From assembly GCA_013215375.1 (NCBI GenBank), contig JABSRB010000016.1, positions 1 through 64,000 of the forward strand: a stretch of 64,000 bases of DNA. The letters are read 5' to 3'. The DNA is from Oceanospirillaceae bacterium (GTDB lineage: Bacteria > Pseudomonadota > Gammaproteobacteria > Pseudomonadales > Balneatricaceae). This document shows positions 45,329 to 53,596 of this stretch, piece after piece. The position numbers and the translations under genes were made by a program. Positions within the stretch are counted from its first letter, which is position 1. Every line of letters starts with the position of its first letter. The notes under the pieces are model-generated. The model was not told where the DNA came from and ran no database searches. It saw only the letters and a list, made by a program, of their open reading frames with translations.

Positions 45329-47005
45329 TTATACAGTGTTTGTTTTTTGGTTTTTATTGCGTAAAGAGTTTTTTAGTTTTTCTATGATATCATTAGCTAC
45401 TAAATTACTATCGAATAAAAAGGTTGATATTATGTTGGGTCTACCCAGTACCAAAGTAAAGTATTTTGAGCCTTCGCAAGCTAAACCTAAAGCGTAAATG
45501 TTTATATTGGATTTGTTGTTTTTGCTTTTTATGTTATGTTTTTTGTCGATTTCAAGGCCTCCATAAATAAAATCACCATTATTAAATATTTTGTATTTTT
45601 TGGTTAATGACTGAATGAAAAAATCTTGACTTTTATTGTAATCTAAGGAAGGTGTTTGAGCTTCGATGTGGGTATCAAATATAATTTCAATTGACTCATT
45701 GATATAAGAGCAAGTCATTTTATACTTGTCTCCTTGCTTCTCAATGCTTGGATTGTAAGCATAATCTACTGAGCATATTCCTGCTTTTATTAGTGCCTGA
45801 AGCTGCATAAGACGAATATAAGGTGGCCCTACACATATTCTATTCATCCTAGGTTGCCATTTGTTAATAAATGTTTGATGACTCTCTTCAGTTAACCCTT
45901 TGAAATCGACGGCATAACGAATTGTGTCTCGCAAGTCCCTGATTGTATCTTGGCAAAACTTATAAGGGCTATTGAATTTACCGATCAAACTTTCTTTTAC
46001 ATCCCAACTAAGATAGTCATTAAAGCTATCAATGAAAGTCTGTCTAGAAGAAATATCTAGCCTTTTCTCCTGCGCGAAAAAAGACCTCACATCAAGTTGT
46101 TGGCCATTACTGCGTGAGTAATATGCACACTTTAGTTCTTTAATTAGTAATGGCAGGACATCTTCTTCGAAATCAAGCAACTCTTTATTACTTCTTAGTT
46201 TATCAATAGCAGCAATCGTAAAAAATTTCGCTTGATATACGAAGTCTGGGTGGGCATTGTGGGAACGACTGGATAAAAATAAGCCGGTTCTAGAATATAG
46301 ATATAGTTTTGGTTCTTTTCCTGAGGCTATATACTTAAGCGGTTTATTGTTTTCACTTACGAAGTTTCCTCCTCTTCCTTCTGTGAGTTGACTAATAATA
46401 TCAAAAGAAGTTAGCCCCATTCCTTTAATAACGACGTTATGTTGAGCAGGAATGTCATTTATAAAGCTTTCATTAAAACCAATATTAGGTGAAGGTGATT
46501 TTTGATGGCCGGTGCAAATAGCAATTGTATTTGACTTATATAATTCAGAGGTTGTAATAATGTCTGTGATATCATTACTTTCAACTATATCTATGACTTC
46601 ATCAGATACCTCTAGAAATGAAATTTCATTCTTAATTAGTCGTTTTATTTGTTCTTTATAAAAATAGGACAGGTATTCACCAAGAGATTTTCTAGATAAA
46701 TAATCGGTCGGTTTAACCATTTTTGTTTTGTTATTATAATACCAATCAAAAAAAGTAGGACCATCATGAATAGGCCCAAATTTTGACATTTCATCACCCC
46801 AAAACATTGTCATTTGACCTGCAATAGTATTTAACAAAAGGTGTTCTGGTGTATGGGTTGGATGGGAGCCTGAACCAAACTCAACTGATTTTTCGAAAAG
46901 AATGATTTTTATTTTATTTTGTAAATTGTGGTTGATAGTATATGTGATAATTCTTTCTAATAAAGAGCAACCTCTTGGGCCCATACCGATAATAGATATA
47001 ATCAT
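45329..47005 (-). CDS. FAD/NAD(P)-binding protein (NAD_binding_9-like)
   Basis: A 558-residue protein beginning with a dinucleotide-binding motif, IISIIGMGPRGCSLLERI, of the FAD-NAD(P)-binding (PF13454-type) group, followed by ILFEKSVEFGSGSHPTHTPEHLLLNTIAGQM, a second nucleotide-binding region near IAICTGHQKSPSP, and a C-terminal IYALGLACEGSKYFTLVLGRP. Members of this group are poorly characterised, single-component flavoproteins thought to act on small molecules. It is in an AT-rich block and likely co-transcribed with the membrane protein downstream. No lipid anchor or signal is seen, so it should be cytoplasmic. Confidence 0.75.
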   Translation of the reverse strand: MIISIIGMGPRGCSLLERIITYTINHNLQNKIKIILFEKSVEFGSGSHPTHTPEHLLLNTIAGQMTMFWGDEMSKFGPIHDGPTFFDWYYNNKTKMVKPTDYLSRKSLGEYLSYFYKEQIKRLIKNEISFLEVSDEVIDIVESNDITDIITTSELYKSNTIAICTGHQKSPSPNIGFNESFINDIPAQHNVVIKGMGLTSFDIISQLTEGRGGNFVSENNKPLKYIASGKEPKLYLYSRTGLFLSSRSHNAHPDFVYQAKFFTIAAIDKLRSNKELLDFEEDVLPLLIKELKCAYYSRSNGQQLDVRSFFAQEKRLDISSRQTFIDSFNDYLSWDVKESLIGKFNSPYKFCQDTIRDLRDTIRYAVDFKGLTEESHQTFINKWQPRMNRICVGPPYIRLMQLQALIKAGICSVDYAYNPSIEKQGDKYKMTCSYINESIEIIFDTHIEAQTPSLDYNKSQDFFIQSLTKKYKIFNNGDFIYGGLEIDKKHNIKSKNNKSNINIYALGLACEGSKYFTLVLGRPNIISTFLFDSNLVANDIIEKLKNSLRNKNQKTNTV

Positions 47006-47677
47006 ATTTACAATGATTAACCTCTCTTAACAAAAAAAGGATAAAACAGGATTATTCCTTTTGTTTGGATTTAGAGTATAGTAAAAATATTTCATTAATG
47101 TTAATTAGTGAAAATGTATTTCAAATAGATAGTGTTAAGGAATGAATATCGGCTTTTAATGAGAGTGGGATGTTAACTATAGTGTTAATTTAATTACAAT
47201 TATTACTCATTATACATTAGTTTAAAAAATATAGATTATTTTGAATATATAGATTGTTAATTGTCGTGATCGATATGTTTTTTAATTCATTGTTATCTGT
47301 TTATGACAATGTAATATTATTATGTATATAAATGTTTTTAATCCAGATAAAGCTGGCTTTGCAATACGTTTTTAATAGTTTATTAAAGAGGTGTTCATGA
47401 ATCAGGAAAATATTCTATAAAAAGAGACTTGATGGTTTTGTTGAAGACCTTAATAGAAGCAAAAGTAGATGTTATGAATAAAGAATACCTCAATAATTAA
47501 CGAGATGATCTACAGCAACAACTGGATCAGCTTCTAACTGATGCGAACGTAGATATTCATTTTATCTTGTAAATGCAGTTCAACAGGTTAGTAGGGAATT
47601 CAAATCGTCACTTAAGTAGCATCCGAAAAATAGAGACATCAGAAGGTGGTTAGTATTAGACTAACCACAAGCTCAAT
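47006..47677. other. AT-rich intergenic region with probable decayed ORF
   Basis: About 670 bp without an intact gene. It should hold the promoter of the FAD protein gene (- strand). Around 47430-47575 one frame reads LLKTLIEAKVDVMNKEYLNN, stop, RDDLQQQLDQLLTDANVDIHFIL, stop, which looks like a former coding sequence interrupted by stops; the family is not recognised. Confidence 0.4.
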
Positions 47678-47830
47678 ACTTCAATTATAGATCCCTTTGG
47701 TAATAAGTTGGTGCACGACCTACCATCCCATAAGTATTTAATGACAGACCAAACAATTTGACATTCCTAAGTCATCTTTTTTGTAAAAATACCAAATAAT
47801 ATGCGCTGCGATTATACCGTTGTTAGCAGT
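47678..47830 (+). pseudogene. Decayed 3' end of a VOC/glyoxalase gene plus its downstream DNA
   Basis: ACTTCAATTATAGATCCCTTTGGTAATAAGTTGGTG encodes TSIIDPFGNKLV, matching the end of the intact VOC protein (MSITDPFGNKLV). The similarity continues past the stop into noncoding DNA (TTTGTAAAAATACCAAA here, TTTGTAAAAAATACCAAA after 43690). The upstream part of the gene is missing or interrupted by stops. It is a remnant of a second copy. Confidence 0.7.
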
Positions 47831-47996
47831 ATTATGAGTAACTAAATTTTGACCACTACCCCCATGCCTCTACGGAGAAAGTGTACGATTTGAACATTGT
47901 TTTTATAGGCTGCTCTGTAGGAAAGTATGTGACAGCCATGAGGTTTTTTGGTAGCTCTTTTAAATATAATCGCAGTATTTAGGTTTAGGAGGATAG

Positions 47997-48506
47997 TTGG
48001 ATATTCTTAAGTGGTCAGAAAAATTGATGGTGATGGATGATGAAACCTGGAGCAGGCATTCCAATCCTTGGAGTGTTTACACTAGGTTTACAACTCTACC
48101 ATTGATCTCTTTTGCTTTTTATTCCAGAGAGTGGGTAGGCCTATATTCGGTCATATTAATTGCGCTTTCTTTTTTATGGGTTTGGCTGAATCCTCGTTTA
48201 TTCAGCGCGCCAAAAAGGACCAATAATTGGGCTTCGATGGGTACCTTTGGGGAGCGGATGTATTTAAATCGAGCACATGTGGTTATACCTAGTCATCACC
48301 TTAGGGCATGCAGAGTACTTCTGGCTTTATCTGCTATGGGTCTACCATTTTTTTTGTATGGACTTTACTCCTTAGATATTTGGCTATTAATACTAGGTAA
48401 TCTTTGGGTAACAGTCTTTAAAGCATGGTTCGTTGACCGAATGGTTTGGCTGTATATGGATCTCAAAGAATCAGATTCTCTCTATCAATCATGGTTTAAA
48501 ACATAA
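47997..48506 (+). CDS. DUF6653-like membrane protein
   Basis: A 169-residue protein with about four hydrophobic helices. The sequence ETWSRHSNPWSVYTRFTTLPLISFAFYSREWVGLYSVI followed by WLNPRLFSAP and NWASMGTFGERMYLNR is the pattern I associate with DUF6653 proteins of unknown function. The TTG at 47997 is supported by a perfect AGGAGG four bases before it; the next in-frame ATG lacks such a site. It is followed 147 bp later by a LysE-family gene in the same direction. Function unknown. Confidence 0.7.
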   Translation: MDILKWSEKLMVMDDETWSRHSNPWSVYTRFTTLPLISFAFYSREWVGLYSVILIALSFLWVWLNPRLFSAPKRTNNWASMGTFGERMYLNRAHVVIPSHHLRACRVLLALSAMGLPFFLYGLYSLDIWLLILGNLWVTVFKAWFVDRMVWLYMDLKESDSLYQSWFKT

Positions 48507-48652
48507 CAAGAAAACCCGATGAAAAAATCGCTGGTTTGCTTTAGTGCCGCTTTTTTTAGGAGGCTATTTTTTGGCTGTAATGTTTGGTGTTCAGTCTAGG
48601 TATACAGATACTAGGCCCTGTAATAATATAATTTGAAATAGGAAATATAAAG

Positions 48653-49276
48653 ATGACGGAAATTAATTATCTATTGATTATCACTGCTGTTTTTTTATCA
48701 ATTGTCAGCCCAGGGCCTGCAACGATTGCTATTGCAAGTGCCTCTGCAAATAACGGCCATCGGCATGGATCTACTTTAGCGTTTGGGATTGCCACAGGTG
48801 GATTTGTTTGGTCTTGTGCTGCTGCATTTGGCTTGAGCGCAATTTTATATACCAATACTTGGCTCTTTGAGCTGATGCGCTATTTTGGCGCAGGGTATTT
48901 ATTGTACTTAGCGTACAAGTCGCTTCGTTCTGCCTGTAGTCACAAGGACGAAAAACTACAGATATCCGCCAAAACGAGTTTAAAGCTCGTTTATATTAAA
49001 GGTATGGCTTTGCAGCTATCTAATCCTAAAGCCATTCTTACTTTTGCATCCGTATATGCAATATTTCTACCGGCAAATACTAGCCCTGTAGAGTTGATAA
49101 CCGTTATCGTTTCAATCAGTATCATGGCGAATATGGTGTTTCAGCTGTATGCATTCTTATTTTCTACGCCAAAAGTTCGCCATGCATACTTTCGTCTGCG
49201 CCGATATTTTGAGGCTTTTTTTGCTTTCTTTTTTGGAGTCGCAGGCTTTAAAATTTTAACCTCCAATCTTGAGTGA
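48653..49276 (+). CDS. LysE-family exporter
   Basis: A 207-residue inner membrane protein with about six helices and the LysE/RhtB N-terminal signature FLSIVSPGPATIAIASASANNGHRHGSTLAFGIATG, followed by LLYLAYKSLRSA and LQLSNPKAILTFASVYAIFLP. The family exports amino acids or related small molecules, driven by the proton gradient. Substrate unknown. The next gene, an oxidoreductase, starts about 75 bp downstream and may be co-transcribed. Confidence 0.9.
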   Translation: MTEINYLLIITAVFLSIVSPGPATIAIASASANNGHRHGSTLAFGIATGGFVWSCAAAFGLSAILYTNTWLFELMRYFGAGYLLYLAYKSLRSACSHKDEKLQISAKTSLKLVYIKGMALQLSNPKAILTFASVYAIFLPANTSPVELITVIVSISIMANMVFQLYAFLFSTPKVRHAYFRLRRYFEAFFAFFFGVAGFKILTSNLE

Positions 49277-49350
49277 TTTTCACTGATTGTCTAACATCCG
49301 CCTAAAACAAAAAAAGTAGAAAAATGCCATTACAGGGAGAAGTAAGTCGC

Positions 49351-50412
49351 ATGTCATCGTCAACAAAAATATTTAATACGGTTCTCATTGGTTTGGGGAT
49401 GGTCGCTGATACTCACCTAAAAGCGATAGCTGGGCTCAATGGTAAAGTAAGGCTAAAAGGTGTTTACGCACGCACCGCACAAACGGCGCAGCAATACGCT
49501 GCTAAAGCGACGGCTATCTGTGGTGAATCTTGTACCGCGTACGCCTCGATTCAGCAAATTACCGATGATCAGGAACTGGATTTTGTCATTATTGCCACGC
49601 CACCTAATGCACGCTTGGCGTTAGTTAAATTATTTACCCAAGCTAAATTGCCTATATTGATGGAAAAACCGATAGAGCGCACCTCAGGAGCAGCGCTGGA
49701 AATTGTCACTTTGTGTGAGGCAAGTAATACGTTATTGGGTATGGTGTTCCAGCATCGCGCTAGGGTTGCATCAATCAAGTTGCAGCAGATGATTAAAGCG
49801 GGGGAGTTAGGTCAGCTCGGCATGGTCAATGTTGCAGCGCCGCTATGGCGAGCGCAATCCTATTATGATGAACCTGGGCGTGGCTCATACCAGCGTGATG
49901 GTGGTGGGGTGTTGATCTCTCAGGCAATACATACCTTGGATCTGATGCTGAGCCTCACGGGTGAGGTGACAGAAGTGCAGGCGATGTCGCGTACGAGTAT
50001 GTTCCATCAAATGGAGTCAGAAGATTTTGTCAGTGCCGGCATGACCTTTAAAAATGGTGCAATCGGCTCTCTACTTGCCACTACTGCTAACTATCCTGGG
50101 GGGAGCGAGTGCATTACGCTGCATTTTACAAAAGCGGTGGCTAAACTTGAGCGTAGTATCTTGGAAATTTTCTGGCGTGATGGGCGCACTGAATCCTACG
50201 GTGAAAGTGAGGCAATTATTGCATCAAATGATCCGATGGCTTATAAGGCAAGTTGGCATGGCTCGGTTATTACTGACTTTATAGAGGCTATTGCAGAGCA
50301 ACGATTGCCGATGGCAACAGGACGTGAAGGATTGAAAGTACATCGATTAATCGATGCGTTAATGGCATCTTCCGAACTGCAAAAAACGGTTGCTGTGAGT
50401 GGAGAGGCCTAA
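49351..50412 (+). CDS. Gfo/Idh/MocA-family NAD(P)-dependent oxidoreductase
   Basis: The start is set at the ATG at 49351, which has GGGAGAAG eight bases upstream; the track's ATG at 49324 has no such site. The 353-residue protein has an N-terminal Rossmann fold (VLIGLGMVADTHLKAIAGL), the EKPIERT motif (LILMEKPIERTSGAALEIV-like, with the catalytic-site Lys), then the C-terminal Gfo/Idh domain (DGGGVLISQAIHTLDLMLSLTGEVTEVQAMS). These enzymes oxidise or reduce sugars, inositols or related alcohols. The substrate is unknown. Confidence 0.9.
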   Translation: MSSSTKIFNTVLIGLGMVADTHLKAIAGLNGKVRLKGVYARTAQTAQQYAAKATAICGESCTAYASIQQITDDQELDFVIIATPPNARLALVKLFTQAKLPILMEKPIERTSGAALEIVTLCEASNTLLGMVFQHRARVASIKLQQMIKAGELGQLGMVNVAAPLWRAQSYYDEPGRGSYQRDGGGVLISQAIHTLDLMLSLTGEVTEVQAMSRTSMFHQMESEDFVSAGMTFKNGAIGSLLATTANYPGGSECITLHFTKAVAKLERSILEIFWRDGRTESYGESEAIIASNDPMAYKASWHGSVITDFIEAIAEQRLPMATGREGLKVHRLIDALMASSELQKTVAVSGEA

Positions 50413-50524
50413 AGTGGAGAATAATTAGTACCCAATACAGCAGTGTTGTACTCATTAGAAAACTTTTATCACTTAGATAATTATCACAGACAAAAAACAC
50501 AGCAAACGTTGCAGGGAGCTATAG

Positions 50525-50773
50525 ATGGTTTCATGGCTAATTATTATTGTCGGTTTAATTTATAGTTGGATTTTTATTGATACAGACTCTACTTCAGGTC
50601 TGAGAAATTCATTTGCTCCCGTCGTCTTCGGCATACTTGTCATTGTGGCTATCATTAAAATAGTAAATCCTTGGTCTGAAACAAATCGCAGTAACTCTAA
50701 AAATGGTGACTGTGGTAGCTTTTGGAGTGGTAATGATTCAGGAGGAGATGGCGGCTGGGGTGGTGGAGACTAA
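50525..50773 (+). CDS. Small membrane protein with Gly-rich tail
   Basis: An 82-residue protein with two hydrophobic segments (about 4-18 and 34-47) and a tail rich in Gly, Ser and Asp (FWSGNDSGGDGGWGGGD). A GGGAG Shine-Dalgarno is correctly placed. I do not recognise a family. The tail resembles those of other small bacterial membrane proteins that end in a run of Gly with Trp or Cys. It stands alone between the oxidoreductase gene and a convergent DUF2867 gene. Confidence 0.55.
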   Translation: MVSWLIIIVGLIYSWIFIDTDSTSGLRNSFAPVVFGILVIVAIIKIVNPWSETNRSNSKNGDCGSFWSGNDSGGDGGWGGGD

Positions 50774-50928
50774 AGCTCTGATAACTTTTTTTATATAAAA
50801 ACTATGAAATATAGACTCCGAGAGTATCAATAATAGTATTTTTATCGCTGTAGAATTGTTGTTGCAGCCGTCACTCCACCTCCATTCGTTATATCCATCG
50901 CTGTGAGCCGTTTTAAAAAGCAGATCGA

Positions 50929-51450
50929 TCAGCTACTGCGGCTCAACAGTGCGCGTTTTATAGTGGCCGGCACAATCAATTTATGTAACGGGGTAATCGC
51001 CGTCATATAAAACTTGCCGAAGAAGTTATGTACGTGAACCACGCTAGAGATAGTCACCAATCGACTGTCATCAGCTGCTTGAAAGATCGATATTTGCACA
51101 TCTAAATGCTTGTCACTGTCGATTAAAATCACTTCCTGTTCACTGATTGCTTTTATGGAAAAAATCCCAACGCTATCGCCAACTTGGTAGTCGCTCGCTG
51201 CTTTGCTTTTATCAACATCACCAATGTGGCCTAAATGTTTTAAACCTAAGCGGGATACAATGCTGTTACGCGTCGCCATTAACAGGTTGACCCAGTTGGG
51301 GATGGTCGCAACTTGAGCTAACCATATTTGCATAGCGGTGCTAGTACTTTGCTCAGTGTAGCTATAGGCATCGCTGTAATAAGCACCTTTTAATTGTGTG
51401 AATATTTGGCTTTGTGCTGGGATGTTAGAGGGCTGAACTACTACTTTCAT
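50929..51450 (-). CDS. DUF2867 family protein
   Basis: A 173-residue protein with DUF2867-like features: YSDAYSYTEQSTSTAMQIWLAQVATIPNWVNLLMATRN at the N-terminus, DYQVGDSVGIFSIKAISEQEVILIDSDKHLDVQISI, and a C-terminal VVHVHNFFGKFYMTAITPLHKLIV. The family is of unknown function and may bind a hydrophobic ligand (START-like appearance); that is inference. It is monocistronic and divergent from the heme locus. Confidence 0.75.
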   Translation of the reverse strand: MKVVVQPSNIPAQSQIFTQLKGAYYSDAYSYTEQSTSTAMQIWLAQVATIPNWVNLLMATRNSIVSRLGLKHLGHIGDVDKSKAASDYQVGDSVGIFSIKAISEQEVILIDSDKHLDVQISIFQAADDSRLVTISSVVHVHNFFGKFYMTAITPLHKLIVPATIKRALLSRSS

Positions 51451-51849
51451 TGTTATATATCATCCTTAATAAAGGTTGCAAAATTCAATCCGACACTTAG
51501 AAAAATGGTTAATCGTTTGATCGTAAAGCTATTTTCTACAGAGCCATTAAACGCCAACTTTTATTTAATGACAAGTAGAGTTGATGGCGATTGAGCAGCG
51601 CTTAGCAATCGGTAAAGCCTCATAAAATGACATTGTTCATGCATTAGAGTCCCTTTTTTATTTATAGTGTCATAAAGCTGGGTATTGGATTTGCTAAATC
51701 GCACTGTGATTTCGTCATGATTTTTATAAAGGAGACAACCATTAACTGCCAATCAAGCCGAGTGATAATGCTATTTTATTGCGCTTAGAATGATGCCCAA
51801 CTGGGGAATCTAAGTCGAAAGAGTTGCATTTTATAGTTAGATCTGAAAT
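51451..51849. other. Intergenic region upstream of the heme locus
   Basis: About 400 bp between the divergent DUF2867 gene and the Fur-like site. The short ORFs in the track here (51394-51594, 51561-51752) have no supporting features. Apart from the Fur-like site just beyond, no conserved element was recognised. Confidence 0.4.
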
Positions 51850-51868
51850 CATAATGAGAATCATTACT
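51850..51868. promoter_or_regulatory. Fur box upstream of the FecI-like gene
   Basis: CATAATGAGAATCATTACT matches the 19-bp Fur consensus GATAATGATAATCATTATC at 15 positions and is palindromic around its centre. It is 33 bp upstream of the sigma factor start, so iron-loaded Fur would block expression of the regulators and thereby the heme genes. Confidence 0.85.
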
Positions 51869-51900
51869 AATAAGCTCTTGTATAGAGGTTTCAGATTAAC

Positions 51901-52410
51901 ATGGCCTATGATATGCAAACGGATCTCTCCCAACTCTATGAAATGCATCAAGGTTGGTTGGCTAACTTCCTAAAAAAGCGGCTCAATTGTTCCCACCGTG
52001 CTGCAGATCTAGTGCAGGATACCTATTTAAAAATACTGATCAATGGCAAGCTCCCCCCAACAGCTTATGCCAGGCAGTATTTGAGCAGAGTCGCTAAGGG
52101 GTTGATGGTTGATCATTATCGGCGCTGGCGAATAGAGCAAGTCTATCTTGAGAGCCTGCAGCATTTATCAGAGGCAGATCATGGCTCCCCTGAATATCAT
52201 CTGCAAATTATTGAAACCTTGATTGAAATTGATACCTTATTACATAACCTATCCGATAGAGCGCGAGAGGCCTTTTTGTTAAGAAGGCTTGAGGGGTTGT
52301 CTTATCAGGCAATTGCGCTGCAAATGAATGTCTCTGTCTCCTCAGTTGAAAAGTATGTTGCTAAAGGTCTGCAAGTTTGCGCGGTGGCGGTCATGGAACA
52401 TGCTTTGTGA
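51901..52410 (+). CDS. FecI-like ECF sigma factor
   Basis: A 169-residue iron-starvation type ECF sigma factor with region 2 (LNCSHRAADLVQDTYLKIL) and region 4 (LSDRAREAFLLRRLEGLSYQAIALQMNVSVSSVEKYVAKGL). It should direct transcription of the receptor genes when the surface signal is relayed through the FecR-like protein. The ATG at 51901 has only a weak Shine-Dalgarno; the ATG at 51913 (MQTDLSQLYEM) is a possible alternative. It overlaps the anti-sigma gene by 4 bp. Confidence 0.92.
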   Translation: MAYDMQTDLSQLYEMHQGWLANFLKKRLNCSHRAADLVQDTYLKILINGKLPPTAYARQYLSRVAKGLMVDHYRRWRIEQVYLESLQHLSEADHGSPEYHLQIIETLIEIDTLLHNLSDRAREAFLLRRLEGLSYQAIALQMNVSVSSVEKYVAKGLQVCAVAVMEHAL

Positions 52411-53357
52411 GTGCATCGCGCAGGGCAGATTTAGAGCGTATCCAGCAGGCGGCAATTTGGATGGCGCGTCTATGGTCAGATGAGCCAACACAGCAGCAGC
52501 GAGTAGCTTGCGAAGCGTGGCGCAATGCTGATCCAGATAATGAAAAAGCTTGGCAGTGTACGCTCAATGCGCAGACTCGTTTAGCCATGGCGCCAAAGAA
52601 TAGCACCCACTTAATTACCCGCAGCCGGACAATGTCGCGGCGAAATATGTTGGGATTGGCTGGTTTCGGTGCGGGTGGCTTGATGTTTGCGGGAGGGTAT
52701 CAGCTGCATGATAATAAGCCCCACTGGGCGGGCTACTTAACCAGCGCTCAACTGAGTACCCAGACCGGTGAAATAAAGAAGCTTCGTATGCACAATGGTG
52801 CTCAGCTAGCGGTGAATACTGCGACGGATATCTCAATGTCTGCTGCTGATTCGCTAGTGCTGAATGACGGTGAAATTTGGCTGGAAAGCCGTAGTGAAAC
52901 TCCAGTGTACATTGATACTCCAAACGGCAGAATTACTCACCGCGGTGGACAGTTAAGTGTCCGCCATACCAATGCCCACAGCAAGGTGAGCTTGTTTTCA
53001 GGCAACGCAGCAAAAATTAAGGGCAGTAACATGGCGGATGCAATGTTATTGCATCCCTTGCATAAAATAGATTTTAGGGCGTCGGAGGTTGGGCCACTGC
53101 ACTCTGCCAATATCAACGATATCGGCTGGGTAAAGGGTAAGCTAGTGGTACAAAATATGCCATTGGCTGACTTTATCGCTGAGCTGAGTCGCTATCGAAC
53201 AGGCATGTTACGTATCTCTCCAGAGTTAGCTGATTTGTCGGTGACGGGAGTGTTTACGCTCAGCAATACTGATCTTATTTTGCAGCAATTACGCGCGAGC
53301 TTGCCAATTAAAGTGCAGCAATTGACTCGTTATTGGGTAAGCATCTCCGCAGTATAA
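52407..53357 (+). CDS. FecR-like anti-sigma/transmembrane signal protein
   Basis: The start is set at the GTG at 52407, which overlaps the FecI stop (GTGA); the track start at 52377 lies deeper inside the sigma gene. The 316-residue protein has a cytoplasmic N-terminal domain (DUF4880-type: AAIWMARLWSDEPTQQQRVACEAWRNADPDNEKAWQ), one membrane helix (about 85-105, MLGLAGFGAGGLMFAGGYQL), then the periplasmic FecR domain (LRMHNGAQLAVNTATDISM, GEIWLE, GRITHRGGQLSVR) and a C-terminal secretin/TonB short N-terminal-like part. It relays contact with the receptor's STN domain to the sigma factor. Confidence 0.92.
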   Translation: MSASRRADLERIQQAAIWMARLWSDEPTQQQRVACEAWRNADPDNEKAWQCTLNAQTRLAMAPKNSTHLITRSRTMSRRNMLGLAGFGAGGLMFAGGYQLHDNKPHWAGYLTSAQLSTQTGEIKKLRMHNGAQLAVNTATDISMSAADSLVLNDGEIWLESRSETPVYIDTPNGRITHRGGQLSVRHTNAHSKVSLFSGNAAKIKGSNMADAMLLHPLHKIDFRASEVGPLHSANINDIGWVKGKLVVQNMPLADFIAELSRYRTGMLRISPELADLSVTGVFTLSNTDLILQQLRASLPIKVQQLTRYWVSISAV

Positions 53358-53596
53358 AAGTCATTAGTAAACGCAATCCCAGTCACAACAGAGCAGCTAA
53401 ATGACTGTTGTCTGCTTATAAAACGTCCATGTCCCCTTTCAGTCAGCTTTTAAAAGAGAGCTGATCTAGCACTCGTATCAATTTTTAATCTCAAGTATTA
53501 GAAAAATAATACAAATATTAATTTTTTCTTTACGGGTTTTTAAATCTCATTCGTTAAAGAAGTATAAATCTGAAAATTACTAATGAGAGATAATCA

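Noticed and set aside
48520-48600. 26-codon ORF MKKSLVCFSAAFF between the DUF6653 and LysE genes
   Set aside because: Too short, no clear ribosome binding site, and no recognisable family; may be a remnant.
40137-48650. Integron-like cassette array (GTTAGGC near 44099, TATAACAAGCG after 42701, small accessory genes)
   Set aside because: No paired RYYYAAC/GTTRRRY sites bracket the genes at attC-like spacing, two genes are on the opposite strand, and no integrase gene is visible.
51394-51752. Short ORFs upstream of the FecI-like gene
   Set aside because: No Shine-Dalgarno, no recognisable features, and one overlaps the DUF2867 gene.
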